The notes under the pieces were generated by a model. The model searched no databases and was not told where the DNA came from. It saw nothing but the letters and a program-made list of their open reading frames with translations. From Arthrobacter echini (GTDB taxonomy: Bacteria; Actinomycetota; Actinomycetes; Actinomycetales; Micrococcaceae), in NCBI RefSeq assembly GCF_004803505.1, contig NZ_SSWH01000001.1:62001-126000 (forward strand): a stretch of DNA of 64,000 nucleotides, read 5' to 3'. This document shows positions 50,043-58,086 of the stretch, piece after piece; positions within the stretch are counted from its first letter, which is position 1, and every line of letters begins with the position of its first letter. Position numbers and translations under genes: made by a program.

Positions 50043-50261
50043 CTAGTCGTCGCGGAGTTCGTCCAGGTCGAGACCCAGCTCGCCGGCGACGTCCTCGAGG
50101 CTATGGCGGTCTCCCTTGTCGGTCATGATCCGCACGAGTGCAGTCGTCACCAGTTTCAGGTCCTCCTCGATGTCGTCGATGCGTGCCAGCCGTTCCGCCG
50201 ATGCCATGTCGATGAGTGCTGCTGTCGGTTTGTTGTTCAGGATCACGTGAAGGGGGATCAA
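50043..50261 (-). CDS. Short antitoxin-like protein (Phd/RelB-like), N-terminus uncertain
   Basis: Up to 72 residues, acidic, mostly helical, immediately upstream of the toxin, as expected for an antitoxin. NNKPTAALIDMASAERL resembles the part after the DNA-binding segment in Phd/YefM proteins, so the usual first 20-30 residues seem to be absent. Possible starts are TTG 50261, GTG 50246 or ATG 50219-50205; none has a Shine-Dalgarno sequence. Only 21 bp separate the TTG from the purC stop codon. It could be an authentic short variant or a 5'-truncated gene. Confidence 0.65.
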   Translation of the reverse strand: MIPLHVILNNKPTAALIDMASAERLARIDDIEEDLKLVTTALVRIMTDKGDRHSLEDVAGELGLDLDELRDD

Positions 50262-50282
50262 CAGCCGCCACGAACAGGCACG

Positions 50283-51182
50283 TCAGACGAAGGGGCGCCC
50301 CGTGAGCCGCTCGTACGCCTCGACGTAGCGTGCGCGGGTACGCTCCAGGACGTCGTCGGGCAGTGGGGGCGGCTCGGAGGTGCGGTCCCAGCCCGAGGCG
50401 TCCGAGGTCAGCCAGTCGCGCACGAACTGCTTGTCGAACGAGGGCTGGGCCTGCCCCGGCGCGTACAGCGCGGCGTCCCAGAAGCGGGAGGAATCCGGCG
50501 TCAGGACCTCGTCCCCCAGCGTGATCAGACCGGTGACGGGGTCCAGGCCGAACTCCACCTTCGTGTCCGCGAGGATGATCCCGCGCTCACGCGCGATGGC
50601 CTCGGCGCGGGTGTAGAGCTCGAGCGTGAGCGCGCGCAACTGGGCAGCGGCGTCGTCGCCCACCATGGTCACCACGGCGTCGTAGGTGATGTTCTCGTCG
50701 TGCTCGCCCACCTCGGCCTTGGCCGACGGCGTGAACAGCACCGGGTACAGCGGTGAGCCGTCCACCAGACCATCCGGCAGCGGCAGCGAGCACAGCGTTC
50801 CGGACGCCCGGTACTCGACCAGGCCGCTGCCCGTGAGATAGCCACGCGCGATGCACTCGATCGGATACATGGCGAGTCTGCGGCAGATCATGGCCCTGCC
50901 CTCGACGGCGGCGGGCACCCCACCGACGACGTCGGCGGCGATCACGTGGTTGGGAATGCCGCCGAGCCGCTCGAACCACCACAGGCTGAGCTGCGTGAGC
51001 ACGCGCCCCTTGTCGGGGATCTCCGTGGCCAGCACGTGGTCGTAGGCGCTGATGCGATCGCTGGCGACCACGAGGACGACGTCGTCGCGCCCGTCGAGCG
51101 GTTCGTACAGATCACGGACCTTGCCGGAGTAGACGTGCCGCCAGCCCGGCAGCTGCGCATGATCGGGCGCGAAGGCCGTCAC
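50283..51182 (-). CDS. purC: Phosphoribosylaminoimidazole-succinocarboxamide synthase (SAICAR synthase)
   Basis: 299 residues; joins aspartate to CAIR with ATP in purine synthesis. YSGKVRDLYE near residue 18 is the ATP/phosphate-binding start; SDRISAYDHV, GYLTGSGLVEY, DTKVEFG and GDEVLTPDSSRFW are diagnostic. Eukaryote-like length, without the carboxylase domain. GTG start overlapping the end of purD by 4 bp, so purD-purC are translationally coupled. Confidence 0.96.
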   Translation of the reverse strand: MTAFAPDHAQLPGWRHVYSGKVRDLYEPLDGRDDVVLVVASDRISAYDHVLATEIPDKGRVLTQLSLWWFERLGGIPNHVIAADVVGGVPAAVEGRAMICRRLAMYPIECIARGYLTGSGLVEYRASGTLCSLPLPDGLVDGSPLYPVLFTPSAKAEVGEHDENITYDAVVTMVGDDAAAQLRALTLELYTRAEAIARERGIILADTKVEFGLDPVTGLITLGDEVLTPDSSRFWDAALYAPGQAQPSFDKQFVRDWLTSDASGWDRTSEPPPLPDDVLERTRARYVEAYERLTGRPFV

Positions 51183-52480
51183 GGCGTCATCCCGTAGGGT
51201 CCTGCGGCGAGCGCGGCTCCGATCTCACTGCGGGAGGCTTTCAGGGCGATGTCCGTGCGGAACTGCGCGCCCTCCAGCTCCACGTGGGACAGACTCCCGT
51301 AGGCCGTGGCGCGCGCGTCCTCGAGGGTGTCCCCCAGCCCGACGACGGTGAGCACCCGGCCCCCGGTGCTGACCATCCGCCCGTCGCGCAGCCCGGTACC
51401 GGCGTGCAGAACATGGGCGCCCTCGACGGCGCCTGCCTTCTTCAGCCCTCGGATACGGCGCCCGGTAACCGGGGCCTCCGGGTAGTTCTCGGAGGCGAGC
51501 ACCACCGCGACGGCGGTCTTCGACGACCAGTTCAACGGTTCCAGTGTGTCCAGGGTCCCCCTGGCCGCCGCGAGCAGTACACCGCCGAGAGGAGTGGCCA
51601 GCCGGGCGAGCACGGCCTGTGTCTCCGGATCGCCGAAGCGGACGTTGAACTCGATGACGCGCATGCCGCGGGACGTCAGGGCGAGTCCGATGTAGAGGAC
51701 GCCGACGAAGGGCGTGCCCCGATGGGCCATCTCGTCGATCACCGGCTGGGCCACCCGGGTGATGACGTCGTCGACGAGGCCGGCCGGCACCCAGTCGAGC
51801 GGCGAGTAGGCCCCCATGCCGCCGGTGTTGGGGCCTTCGTCGCCGTCGCGGATGCGTTTGAAGTCCTGGGCGGGTGCCAGCGGGACCACGGTGCGCCCGT
51901 CGGAGAGGACGAACAGGGAGACCTCCGGTCCGTCGAGGTACTCCTCGATGACCACGGCGCCCCCGGCACGGAAACAGGTATCGGCGTGGGCGCAGGCGTC
52001 CTCCAGATCATCGGTGACCACTACGCCCTTGCCCGCGGCGAGGCCGTCGTCCTTCACCACGTAGGGGCCTCCGAACGTGCTCAGCGCCTCGGCCGCCTCC
52101 TCCCCGGTGGTGGCCACCCGGGCCATGGCGGTGGGGACGTCGGCGGCGGCCATGATCTGCTTGGCGAAGGCCTTGGACTCCTCGAGCTGTGCTGCGGCCC
52201 GGGTGGGGCCGAACACGGGGATCTGAGCCTCGAGCAGGGCGTCGGCGACCCCTGCGACGAGCGGGGCTTCCGGTCCGATCACCACCAGCTGCACGCCGAG
52301 CCGACGGGCGAGATCCGCGACGGTCTCCGGGTTGCCGGCGTCGACGTCGTGCGTGGTGACGTCCTGCGCAATTCCCGCATTGCCGGGGGCCGCGTGCACC
52401 TCCGCGACGAACGGATCGGCCAGCAGCGCACGGACGATGGCGTGTTCGCGGCCTCCGGGGCCCACCACGAGAATCTTCAC
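51179..52480 (-). CDS. purD: Phosphoribosylamine-glycine ligase (GAR synthetase)
   Basis: 433 residues, the usual length. KILVVGPGGREHAIV begins the protein; ATP-grasp motifs GPEAPLVAGVAD, VVKDDGLAAGKGV, VVIEEYLDGPEVSLF and RVIEFNVRFGDPE follow. It makes GAR from phosphoribosylamine, glycine and ATP. GTG at 52480 is chosen because the conserved core starts at residue 2; there is no Shine-Dalgarno sequence and TACGCT ends 8 nt upstream, pointing to a leaderless mRNA. Confidence 0.97.
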   Translation of the reverse strand: MKILVVGPGGREHAIVRALLADPFVAEVHAAPGNAGIAQDVTTHDVDAGNPETVADLARRLGVQLVVIGPEAPLVAGVADALLEAQIPVFGPTRAAAQLEESKAFAKQIMAAADVPTAMARVATTGEEAAEALSTFGGPYVVKDDGLAAGKGVVVTDDLEDACAHADTCFRAGGAVVIEEYLDGPEVSLFVLSDGRTVVPLAPAQDFKRIRDGDEGPNTGGMGAYSPLDWVPAGLVDDVITRVAQPVIDEMAHRGTPFVGVLYIGLALTSRGMRVIEFNVRFGDPETQAVLARLATPLGGVLLAAARGTLDTLEPLNWSSKTAVAVVLASENYPEAPVTGRRIRGLKKAGAVEGAHVLHAGTGLRDGRMVSTGGRVLTVVGLGDTLEDARATAYGSLSHVELEGAQFRTDIALKASRSEIGAALAAGPYGMTP

Positions 52481-52494
52481 AGTAGGACAGCGTA
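52481..52494 (-). promoter_or_regulatory. Candidate leaderless -10 element of purD
   Basis: TACGCT on the minus strand at 52494-52489, 8 nt before the GTG. The same hexamer precedes trhO at 7 nt. Confidence 0.35.
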
Positions 52495-52586
52495 CTGGAG
52501 GGCACCGGGTCCTCCCAGAGCCCGGGCACCTGGTACGGATGGCCCCCACCACCCATACTGTTGCCGCCGCCCTCCGAATACCCGGC

Positions 52587-54305
52587 ATGACACCTTCCAC
52601 CCGGGAACACCGCGGCAGCACCGTCCTGGCCGCGCTCGCCGGCATCATCGCCGCGGGCCTGGTGCTCGGTGTCGCCGAGTTCGTCGGCGCCTTCTTCCGC
52701 GCCGGCGCCACTCCGATGATCGCGCTGGGTTCCACCTTCATCGACCTCACCCCGTCCTGGCTGAAGGACTTCGCGATCGAGACCTTCGGGACCGACGACA
52801 AGCTCGCGCTGCTGGTAGGCATGGGCGTGACGATCGCGATCCTCGCCGCAGTCCTCGGCGTCGTGGCGTACCGGAAGTGGGTGCTGGGCGCCGCCGGGGT
52901 GCTCCTCATGGGTGCGATCATGATCGCCGCCGTCCTGAGCCGCGCCGGAGCATCGTTGCCGGACATCGTCCCCACCGTGATCGGCACGGCGGCGGGACTA
53001 CTCGCACTCCGCTTGCTGATCGCCCGCCTGCACCGTGCCGACGTCGCGCCGATCACAGCGGGCGCGTCCGCCAGCGGGAGCAGCGCCGCCGGCAGCGGCG
53101 CAGTATCCGACGACGCCGCGTCCGGTTCTGTGCTGTCGAACGGCGCAGCATCCGATAGCGGAGAATCCGATAGCCCGATACGTGCCGCCGAGCATCGGCG
53201 TACCGGATCCACGATGTCCAAGGCGACGGCCGGAGCCACTACGCGGCGGGGCTTCTTCGCTGCGGCGGGCGTGACCGCCGTCGTCGCGGCTGCCACGGCC
53301 GGTGGAGGTCGCCTCCTCGCCGGAGCGCGCAGCAATCTCGCCGCCGCCCGTGACAGCCTGCGGTTCCCGGCACCGGCCAGTCCGGCGTCACCACTTCCCG
53401 ACGGCGTGCAGTCCCCCGTGGACGGCGTCGCCTCCTTCATCACCCCGAACGAGGACTTCTATCGGATCGACACGGCGCTGCGCGTACCCCAGCTCAGCGC
53501 CGAGGACTGGGTGCTGCGCGTGCACGGGATGGTCGAGGAGGAGTTCGAGCTCTCGTTACAGGATCTGCTCGACGCCGACCTGATCGAACGCCGCATCACC
53601 CTGACCTGCGTCTCCAATCCCGTGGGCGGCAGCCTCGTGGGCACCGCGAAGTGGCTCGGCTATCCCCTCCGGGAGGTCCTGGCCCGCGCCAGGCCCCTCG
53701 CCGGCGCCGACATGGTCCTGTCCACGAGCTCCGACGGCTTCAGCGCCTCCACTCCCCTGCCCGTGCTGCAGGACGACCGCGACGCAATCCTGGCGGTTGC
53801 GATGAACGACGAACCGCTACCGGCCGAACACGGATTCCCCGTGCGCATGGTGGTCCCCGGTCTCTACGGCTACGTGTCCGCCACGAAGTGGGTGGTGGAC
53901 CTGGAGGTGACCCGTTTCGCCGACGCGAGGGCGTACTGGAGCGATCGGGGCTGGTCCGAGCGCGGTCCCATCAAGACCATGACGCGCATCGACGTACCGA
54001 AGCCCTTCGCATCGGTCGCCGCCGGGACCGTGATGATCGGCGGTGTGGCGTGGTCCCAGCAGCGGGGTATCACCGGGGTCGAGGTGTCGGTGGACGACGG
54101 CGCGTGGGAGGAGGCCACCCTCGCCGCGGAGGCCTCGGTGGACACCTGGCGGCAGTGGTCGCACGCTCTCACGCTCGACGCCGGGCTCCACACGGTCAGC
54201 GCCCGCGCCACGGACGCCGTCGACGGTCTCCAGACCGAGGAGCGCGCCGAGACCGTACCCGACGGCGCGTCGGGCTGGCAGCGGCTGCAGTTCACCGTGG
54301 AGTGA
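52587..54305 (+). CDS. Molybdopterin-dependent oxidoreductase, sulfite-oxidase fold, with Sec/Tat membrane anchor
   Basis: 572 residues. Four hydrophobic helices lie at about 12-37, 72-95, 98-118 and 123-146. A Ser/Ala/Asp-rich linker follows, then a twin-arginine motif TRRGFFAAAG at 219-228 leading into a fifth hydrophobic segment. The catalytic domain comes after it: Cys342 in LTCVSNPVGGSLVG is the expected molybdenum ligand, with GFSAS and MVVPGLYGYVSATKWV typical of this family, and a C-terminal dimerisation domain. The enzyme should face the cell exterior. ATG at 52587 is the likely start; 52539 is an alternative. TACTGT at 52556-52561 may be its -10. Confidence 0.88.
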   Translation: MTPSTREHRGSTVLAALAGIIAAGLVLGVAEFVGAFFRAGATPMIALGSTFIDLTPSWLKDFAIETFGTDDKLALLVGMGVTIAILAAVLGVVAYRKWVLGAAGVLLMGAIMIAAVLSRAGASLPDIVPTVIGTAAGLLALRLLIARLHRADVAPITAGASASGSSAAGSGAVSDDAASGSVLSNGAASDSGESDSPIRAAEHRRTGSTMSKATAGATTRRGFFAAAGVTAVVAAATAGGGRLLAGARSNLAAARDSLRFPAPASPASPLPDGVQSPVDGVASFITPNEDFYRIDTALRVPQLSAEDWVLRVHGMVEEEFELSLQDLLDADLIERRITLTCVSNPVGGSLVGTAKWLGYPLREVLARARPLAGADMVLSTSSDGFSASTPLPVLQDDRDAILAVAMNDEPLPAEHGFPVRMVVPGLYGYVSATKWVVDLEVTRFADARAYWSDRGWSERGPIKTMTRIDVPKPFASVAAGTVMIGGVAWSQQRGITGVEVSVDDGAWEEATLAAEASVDTWRQWSHALTLDAGLHTVSARATDAVDGLQTEERAETVPDGASGWQRLQFTVE

Positions 54306-54455
54306 GCCGCAGGAGCCCGTCACGAGACCTGGAGCACGAGCTTCCACCTGATCTGCGCCCACCGGATGCCCGTTCTCTCCGGTGGGCGCAGCTGTGCCGG
54401 AGAGTTGAGGTGAGCGCTGAGCGGACGGCTCCGGCGACGCCGACGGACAGGAGCC

Positions 54456-55478
54456 ATGGTGAATACTGGACGCATGCCCTCCACCTTCACCACGGCGGAC
54501 GCCGTGGACCTCGCCGTCCTGGAACGCAACGGCTTCGCCGAGTCCCGCCACATCGGCTCTGCCGTGGTCCTGGCCTCCGACGGTTCCGTGGTCACCGAGC
54601 TCGGGGACATCCGCAGCCCCGTCTTCGCACGCTCCACCCTCAAGCCGTTCCAGGCCCTGGCCAGCATGAGGGCCGGCGTACCGCTGCGCGGACCGCAGGT
54701 GGCACTCGCCGCCGCGAGCCACGTGGCCAGCGATGACCATATGGACGTGGTGCGGACCATGCTCGACGCCGCCTCCGTCACCGAGGAGCACCTGCAGTGC
54801 CCCGCGGACTGGCCCCAGGACGAGGCGGCACGCACCGAGCTCGTGCGCGCCGGCAAGGGCAGGCAGCGCATCGCGTTCAACTGCTCCGGCAAACATGCGG
54901 CGTTCCTGTGGGCCTGCACGGAGAACGACTGGGACACCGCCACCTACCTCGAGCCGAGCCACCCGCTCCAGCGTGCCGTGGCCGAGGTCGTCGAGGAGTA
55001 CACGGAGGAGTCCGTGGCGGCGTGGGGCGTGGACGGCTGCGGCGCTCCCGTGGCCGCGGTGTCGCTGACCGGTCTCGCCCGGGGCATCGGGAAGATGGCG
55101 AAGGCGCCGTCGGACAAGCACGCGGACGCCCGCGCGGCGACGATCACCACCGCCATGCTCGACTACCCGTGGGCCGTCCACGGCCGCGGCATGGAGAACT
55201 CCGTGGTCATGGAGGAGCTCGGGATCCTGGCCAAGAGCGGAGCGGAGGGCGTGCTGGTCCTCGGAGCGCCGAACGGCGCCGCCCTGGCCCTGAAGGTCCT
55301 CGACGGCAACTCCCGCGCCGCGACGCTCGTCGGCCTGACCCTCTTCGCCGCCGCGGGAGCGATCGACGCCGACGCCGTGGGAGCGGTCCTGCAGCGGGTC
55401 GTCCCGCCGGTGCTCGGCGGTGGCGAGCCCGTGGGCAGTCTCCGCCTCGCCGGCCCGATCATGGCACTGCTCGACTAG
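54456..55478 (+). CDS. L-asparaginase II family protein
   Basis: 340 residues of the PF06089 asparaginase family, distinct from the classical L-asparaginase fold (serine-type, related to the R. etli enzyme). Conserved parts are STLKPFQALA (with Ser-x-x-Lys), NCSGKHAAFLWAC and VDGCGAPVAAVSL, plus HGRGMENSVVM. Hydrolysis of asparagine is the family function; specificity is not shown. AGGAG is 2 nt before the ATG at 54456; an internal GTG at 54459 or ATG at 54474 could be used. The sterol-carrier gene follows 14 bp later. Confidence 0.9.
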   Translation: MVNTGRMPSTFTTADAVDLAVLERNGFAESRHIGSAVVLASDGSVVTELGDIRSPVFARSTLKPFQALASMRAGVPLRGPQVALAAASHVASDDHMDVVRTMLDAASVTEEHLQCPADWPQDEAARTELVRAGKGRQRIAFNCSGKHAAFLWACTENDWDTATYLEPSHPLQRAVAEVVEEYTEESVAAWGVDGCGAPVAAVSLTGLARGIGKMAKAPSDKHADARAATITTAMLDYPWAVHGRGMENSVVMEELGILAKSGAEGVLVLGAPNGAALALKVLDGNSRAATLVGLTLFAAAGAIDADAVGAVLQRVVPPVLGGGEPVGSLRLAGPIMALLD

Positions 55479-55492
55479 GAACGGCAGGACCC

Positions 55493-55858
55493 ATGGCACG
55501 ACGACGCATCAGCGCCGAAGACGGCCGGACGGCACTGGAGAAGGTCGCTGCCGGTTCGGCGGGACGCTCCGAGCTCGCAACAGCCGTGCGGTTCACCCTG
55601 GAGGAGCTGACCGAACTCGCGCCGGGCAACAGCGTGGAGGTGCGGGTGCCGCCCTTCGGTGTCACCCAGTGCGTTGAAGGACCGCGCCACACGCGGGGAA
55701 CACCGCCGAACGTCGTCGAGACGGATGCCACGACCTGGCTGGCGCTGGTCACCGGCACCCTGGGCTGGGCCGATGCAGTGGCTGCGGGGCGGATCTTCGC
55801 CTCGGGCCAGCGCGCTGATCTCAGTGGATGGCTGCCGTTCCTCCCGGACCGGATGTGA
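55493..55858 (+). CDS. Sterol carrier family protein
   Basis: 121 residues of the actinobacterial sterol-carrier-like family found next to purF (compare Rv0807). Visible are TLEELTELAPGNSVEVRVPPFG and the C-terminal VTGTLGWADAVAAGRIFASGQRADLSGWLPF, an SCP2-like beta-alpha pattern that could hold a lipid. ATG with AGGA upstream, and the next gene overlaps its stop by 4 bp, so an operon is clear. Ligand and role are unknown. Confidence 0.87.
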   Translation: MARRRISAEDGRTALEKVAAGSAGRSELATAVRFTLEELTELAPGNSVEVRVPPFGVTQCVEGPRHTRGTPPNVVETDATTWLALVTGTLGWADAVAAGRIFASGQRADLSGWLPFLPDRM

Positions 55859-57285
55859 GCACTGCTGCAGCAACCGGCGCGCCCCGGTCCTTTGCCAAGC
55901 GGGTGCGCCAGGCGGTGCGAGGCCAGCCGATCGCCGCGTGGCTGACCGGCCTGGCGGCCGCCGTCCTCTACACCGTGTTCTCACTCACGCAGTGGTACGG
56001 GCTCGCCTCGCCGTCCTGGGATCTCGGGATCTTCACGCAGCTCGCGAAGGCCTATGCCGGGTTCGGGGCGCCGATCGTCCCGATCAAGGGCGAGGACTTC
56101 AATCTGCTCGGCGACCACTTCCACCCGCTGCTCGTCCTGCTGGGGCCGGTGTATGCGCTCGCGCCGTCGGGACTGACGCTCCTGATCGTGCAGGATCTCC
56201 TGTTCGCCCTGTCGGTGGTCGTCGTGGCGAGGACCGGGATGAGACTGCTGGGCGCTGTCCCGGGAATCGGCGTCGGCATCGTCTACGCGCTGTCCTGGGG
56301 ACTGCAGTCAGCGGTCGCCGCGCAGTTCCACGAGATCGCCCTCGCCGTCCCGCTCCTGGCCCTGAGTCTCGAGGCCGTCCTGCTGCGGCGCGTCGGTGCC
56401 GCTGCCTTCTGGGGTGGACTGCTCGTGTTCGTCAAGGAGGATCTGGGACTCACGGTGATCGTGCTCGGGCTCGTGATCGCCTGGCGTCTGCGTTCCGTCG
56501 CCGGGCTGTGGCTCGCCGCCTGGGGCGCGCTCTGGCTGATCCTGTCGGTCCTGCTCATCCTGCCTGCGCTGAACACCGCCGGGCAGTACGACTACTCGGA
56601 TCGCATCGACATCGGCGCGATGCTCGCGGATCCCGCTTCCGCCGTCGTCGAGCTGGTGTCCGGGGCCGCCAAGTACGAAACCCTCCTGCTGCTCCTGCTC
56701 GCCGGAGGCGTCCTGTTCCTGCGCTCCTCGCTGGGCCTGGTCCTGCTGCCCACGCTCGTGTGGAGATTCGCCGCGGGCGAGGAGAACTACTGGGGTCCGG
56801 AATGGCACTACAGCGCCGTGCTCATGCCCGTCCTCTTCCTGGCCCTGGTGGACGGCGTGCACACCCTCAGGGCGAGCTCCCGCCCGACGGTCCGCACCGC
56901 CGCTACGCTCGGCGTTCCCCTGGCCGTCGCGGCGGGCCTGGTCCTGCTGCCGGCGCAGCAGTTCGCAGTCCTCGCGGAACCGGAGACCTACACCCGGTCC
57001 GAGCGCTGGGATGCAGCGCACCGCATGATGGATCTCATCGAGGAAGGTGCCTCGGTGGAGAGCGGGGTGGTGCTGATGGCGTATCTCGTTCCCGAGGCCC
57101 GCGTGTACTGGCTCGGTAACACCAATCCGACCCCTGACTACGTGATCGTCGACGCGGACGACTGGAGCTGGGGTCCAACCAGGCCGGACGACGCCGAGGC
57201 GCATGCGGAGCAGCGGTACCCGGGGACGGACTACACGCTGATCTTCGACGAGGCGGGCTACCAGCTCGTCCGGGCAGAACGCTGA
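55855..57285 (+). CDS. DUF2079 polytopic membrane protein
   Basis: 476 residues, about 10-12 predicted membrane helices, starting with AAWLTGLAAAVLYTVFSL. The first loop with WDLGIFTQLAKAY and NLLGDHFHP is the DUF2079 hallmark and resembles GT-C glycosyltransferases, where an Asp in the first loop is catalytic; a lipid-linked sugar transferase role is an inference only. The C-terminal soluble domain of about 80 residues contains DYVIVDADDWSWG. GTG start overlaps the upstream stop (GTGA). Confidence 0.87.
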   Translation: MSTAAATGAPRSFAKRVRQAVRGQPIAAWLTGLAAAVLYTVFSLTQWYGLASPSWDLGIFTQLAKAYAGFGAPIVPIKGEDFNLLGDHFHPLLVLLGPVYALAPSGLTLLIVQDLLFALSVVVVARTGMRLLGAVPGIGVGIVYALSWGLQSAVAAQFHEIALAVPLLALSLEAVLLRRVGAAAFWGGLLVFVKEDLGLTVIVLGLVIAWRLRSVAGLWLAAWGALWLILSVLLILPALNTAGQYDYSDRIDIGAMLADPASAVVELVSGAAKYETLLLLLLAGGVLFLRSSLGLVLLPTLVWRFAAGEENYWGPEWHYSAVLMPVLFLALVDGVHTLRASSRPTVRTAATLGVPLAVAAGLVLLPAQQFAVLAEPETYTRSERWDAAHRMMDLIEEGASVESGVVLMAYLVPEARVYWLGNTNPTPDYVIVDADDWSWGPTRPDDAEAHAEQRYPGTDYTLIFDEAGYQLVRAER

Positions 57286-57292
57286 ATCCCGG

Positions 57293-57304
57293 TAGCCTTC
57301 AAGC
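57293..57304 (+). promoter_or_regulatory. Candidate leaderless -10 before the small membrane protein
   Basis: TAGCCT at 57293-57298 ends 6 nt before the ATG at 57305, overlapping the end of the DUF2079 gene by none of its codons. Confidence 0.35.
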
Positions 57305-57781
57305 ATGACCTCCGAGCAGCCTCCGCCGATCGACCCCGCCGAGCAGCCGGAGCCCCCTGCTGCCGAGACCGCGGACACGTATGGTGCGGTCCCGGCGGAC
57401 GGTCGGCCCGGTCCTGCGGAGCTCGATCCGGCCTCCGGAGCGGGGTCGGCGGAGCCTGAGGGGACGACGCATGCAGCAAACACGACGGATTCGGCTGGAT
57501 CCGCAACGCCCGCCTATCGTGAGGTGACCGTCAGGCGGGCCCCGAAGATCGTGCCGTTCATGGCGCTCGGTGCCGTCGCAGGCTTCCTCGCGGCCCTGGT
57601 GGTCGCCTACACGGGACCGGCGGATCCCACCGTCACACGCGAATCGGTCCTCGGCTTCTTCACCGTCGCATTCGCCGTGCCGGGTCTGCTCCTCGCTGCC
57701 CTGCTGGTGCTCGTGATCGACCGGCGCAGTATCCGCAGAGCCGAGCGGGCGCGCGCCGAGCGGACGTTCGACGACGACTGA
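57305..57781 (+). CDS. Small two-helix membrane protein of unknown function
   Basis: 158 residues. The first 80 are acidic and Pro/Ala-rich and probably disordered; then VPFMALGAVAGFLAALVVAYT and VLGFFTVAFAVPGLLLAALLVLVI form two membrane helices joined by a short loop, followed by a basic tail (RRSIRRAERARAERTF). The gene commonly lies just before purF in related actinobacteria. No function is assigned. Confidence 0.82.
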   Translation: MTSEQPPPIDPAEQPEPPAAETADTYGAVPADGRPGPAELDPASGAGSAEPEGTTHAANTTDSAGSATPAYREVTVRRAPKIVPFMALGAVAGFLAALVVAYTGPADPTVTRESVLGFFTVAFAVPGLLLAALLVLVIDRRSIRRAERARAERTFDDD

Positions 57782-58086
57782 CCGGTGTCCGGAACCCTCC
57801 CCGGCCAGGATGGGCGGGCGTTCTCCCGACGCGGCACCGCAGGCGGACGAAAGGGGACGGTGTCGATCCCTGAACCGACGACGAGTGAACCCCGTGACGT
57901 CACTCGCCTGGCCGAGATGTGGTGCCCGTCTGCGAGGCCCGCCGGGTCCGCAGTACCGAGGACGAGGTCCTCGCGCAGGTCGGTTCGCACCTGAGCGCGT
58001 GTTCCCCGCTGCCGAACGGGTCCCAGTGTCGTAGGCTTTCGGCCCACGACACTGGGTAGAGGCGGCGGGCATGCGAGAATGGCCTC
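57782..58086 (+). other. 305-bp leader region upstream of purF
   Basis: No conserved ORF is found. It contains a strong inverted repeat (58022-58056), a possible -10 hexamer inside it, and GAGAAT ending 6 nt before the purF start. Regulation by purine supply is likely but no known riboswitch (guanine, PRPP, ppGpp) could be recognised. Confidence 0.45.
58022..58056 (+). promoter_or_regulatory. Perfect 11-bp inverted repeat in the purF leader
   Basis: Arms CCCAGTGTCGT (58022-58032) and ACGACACTGGG (58046-58056) with a 13-nt loop containing TAGGCT (58032-58037), a plausible -10 element. No T-run. It may be an operator overlapping the promoter or an RNA hairpin; 30 bp remain to the start codon. 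Confidence 0.5.

Noticed and set aside
57785-57994. Small 69-codon gene before purF
   Set aside because: No Shine-Dalgarno sequence, no family resemblance, composition typical of non-coding high-GC DNA.
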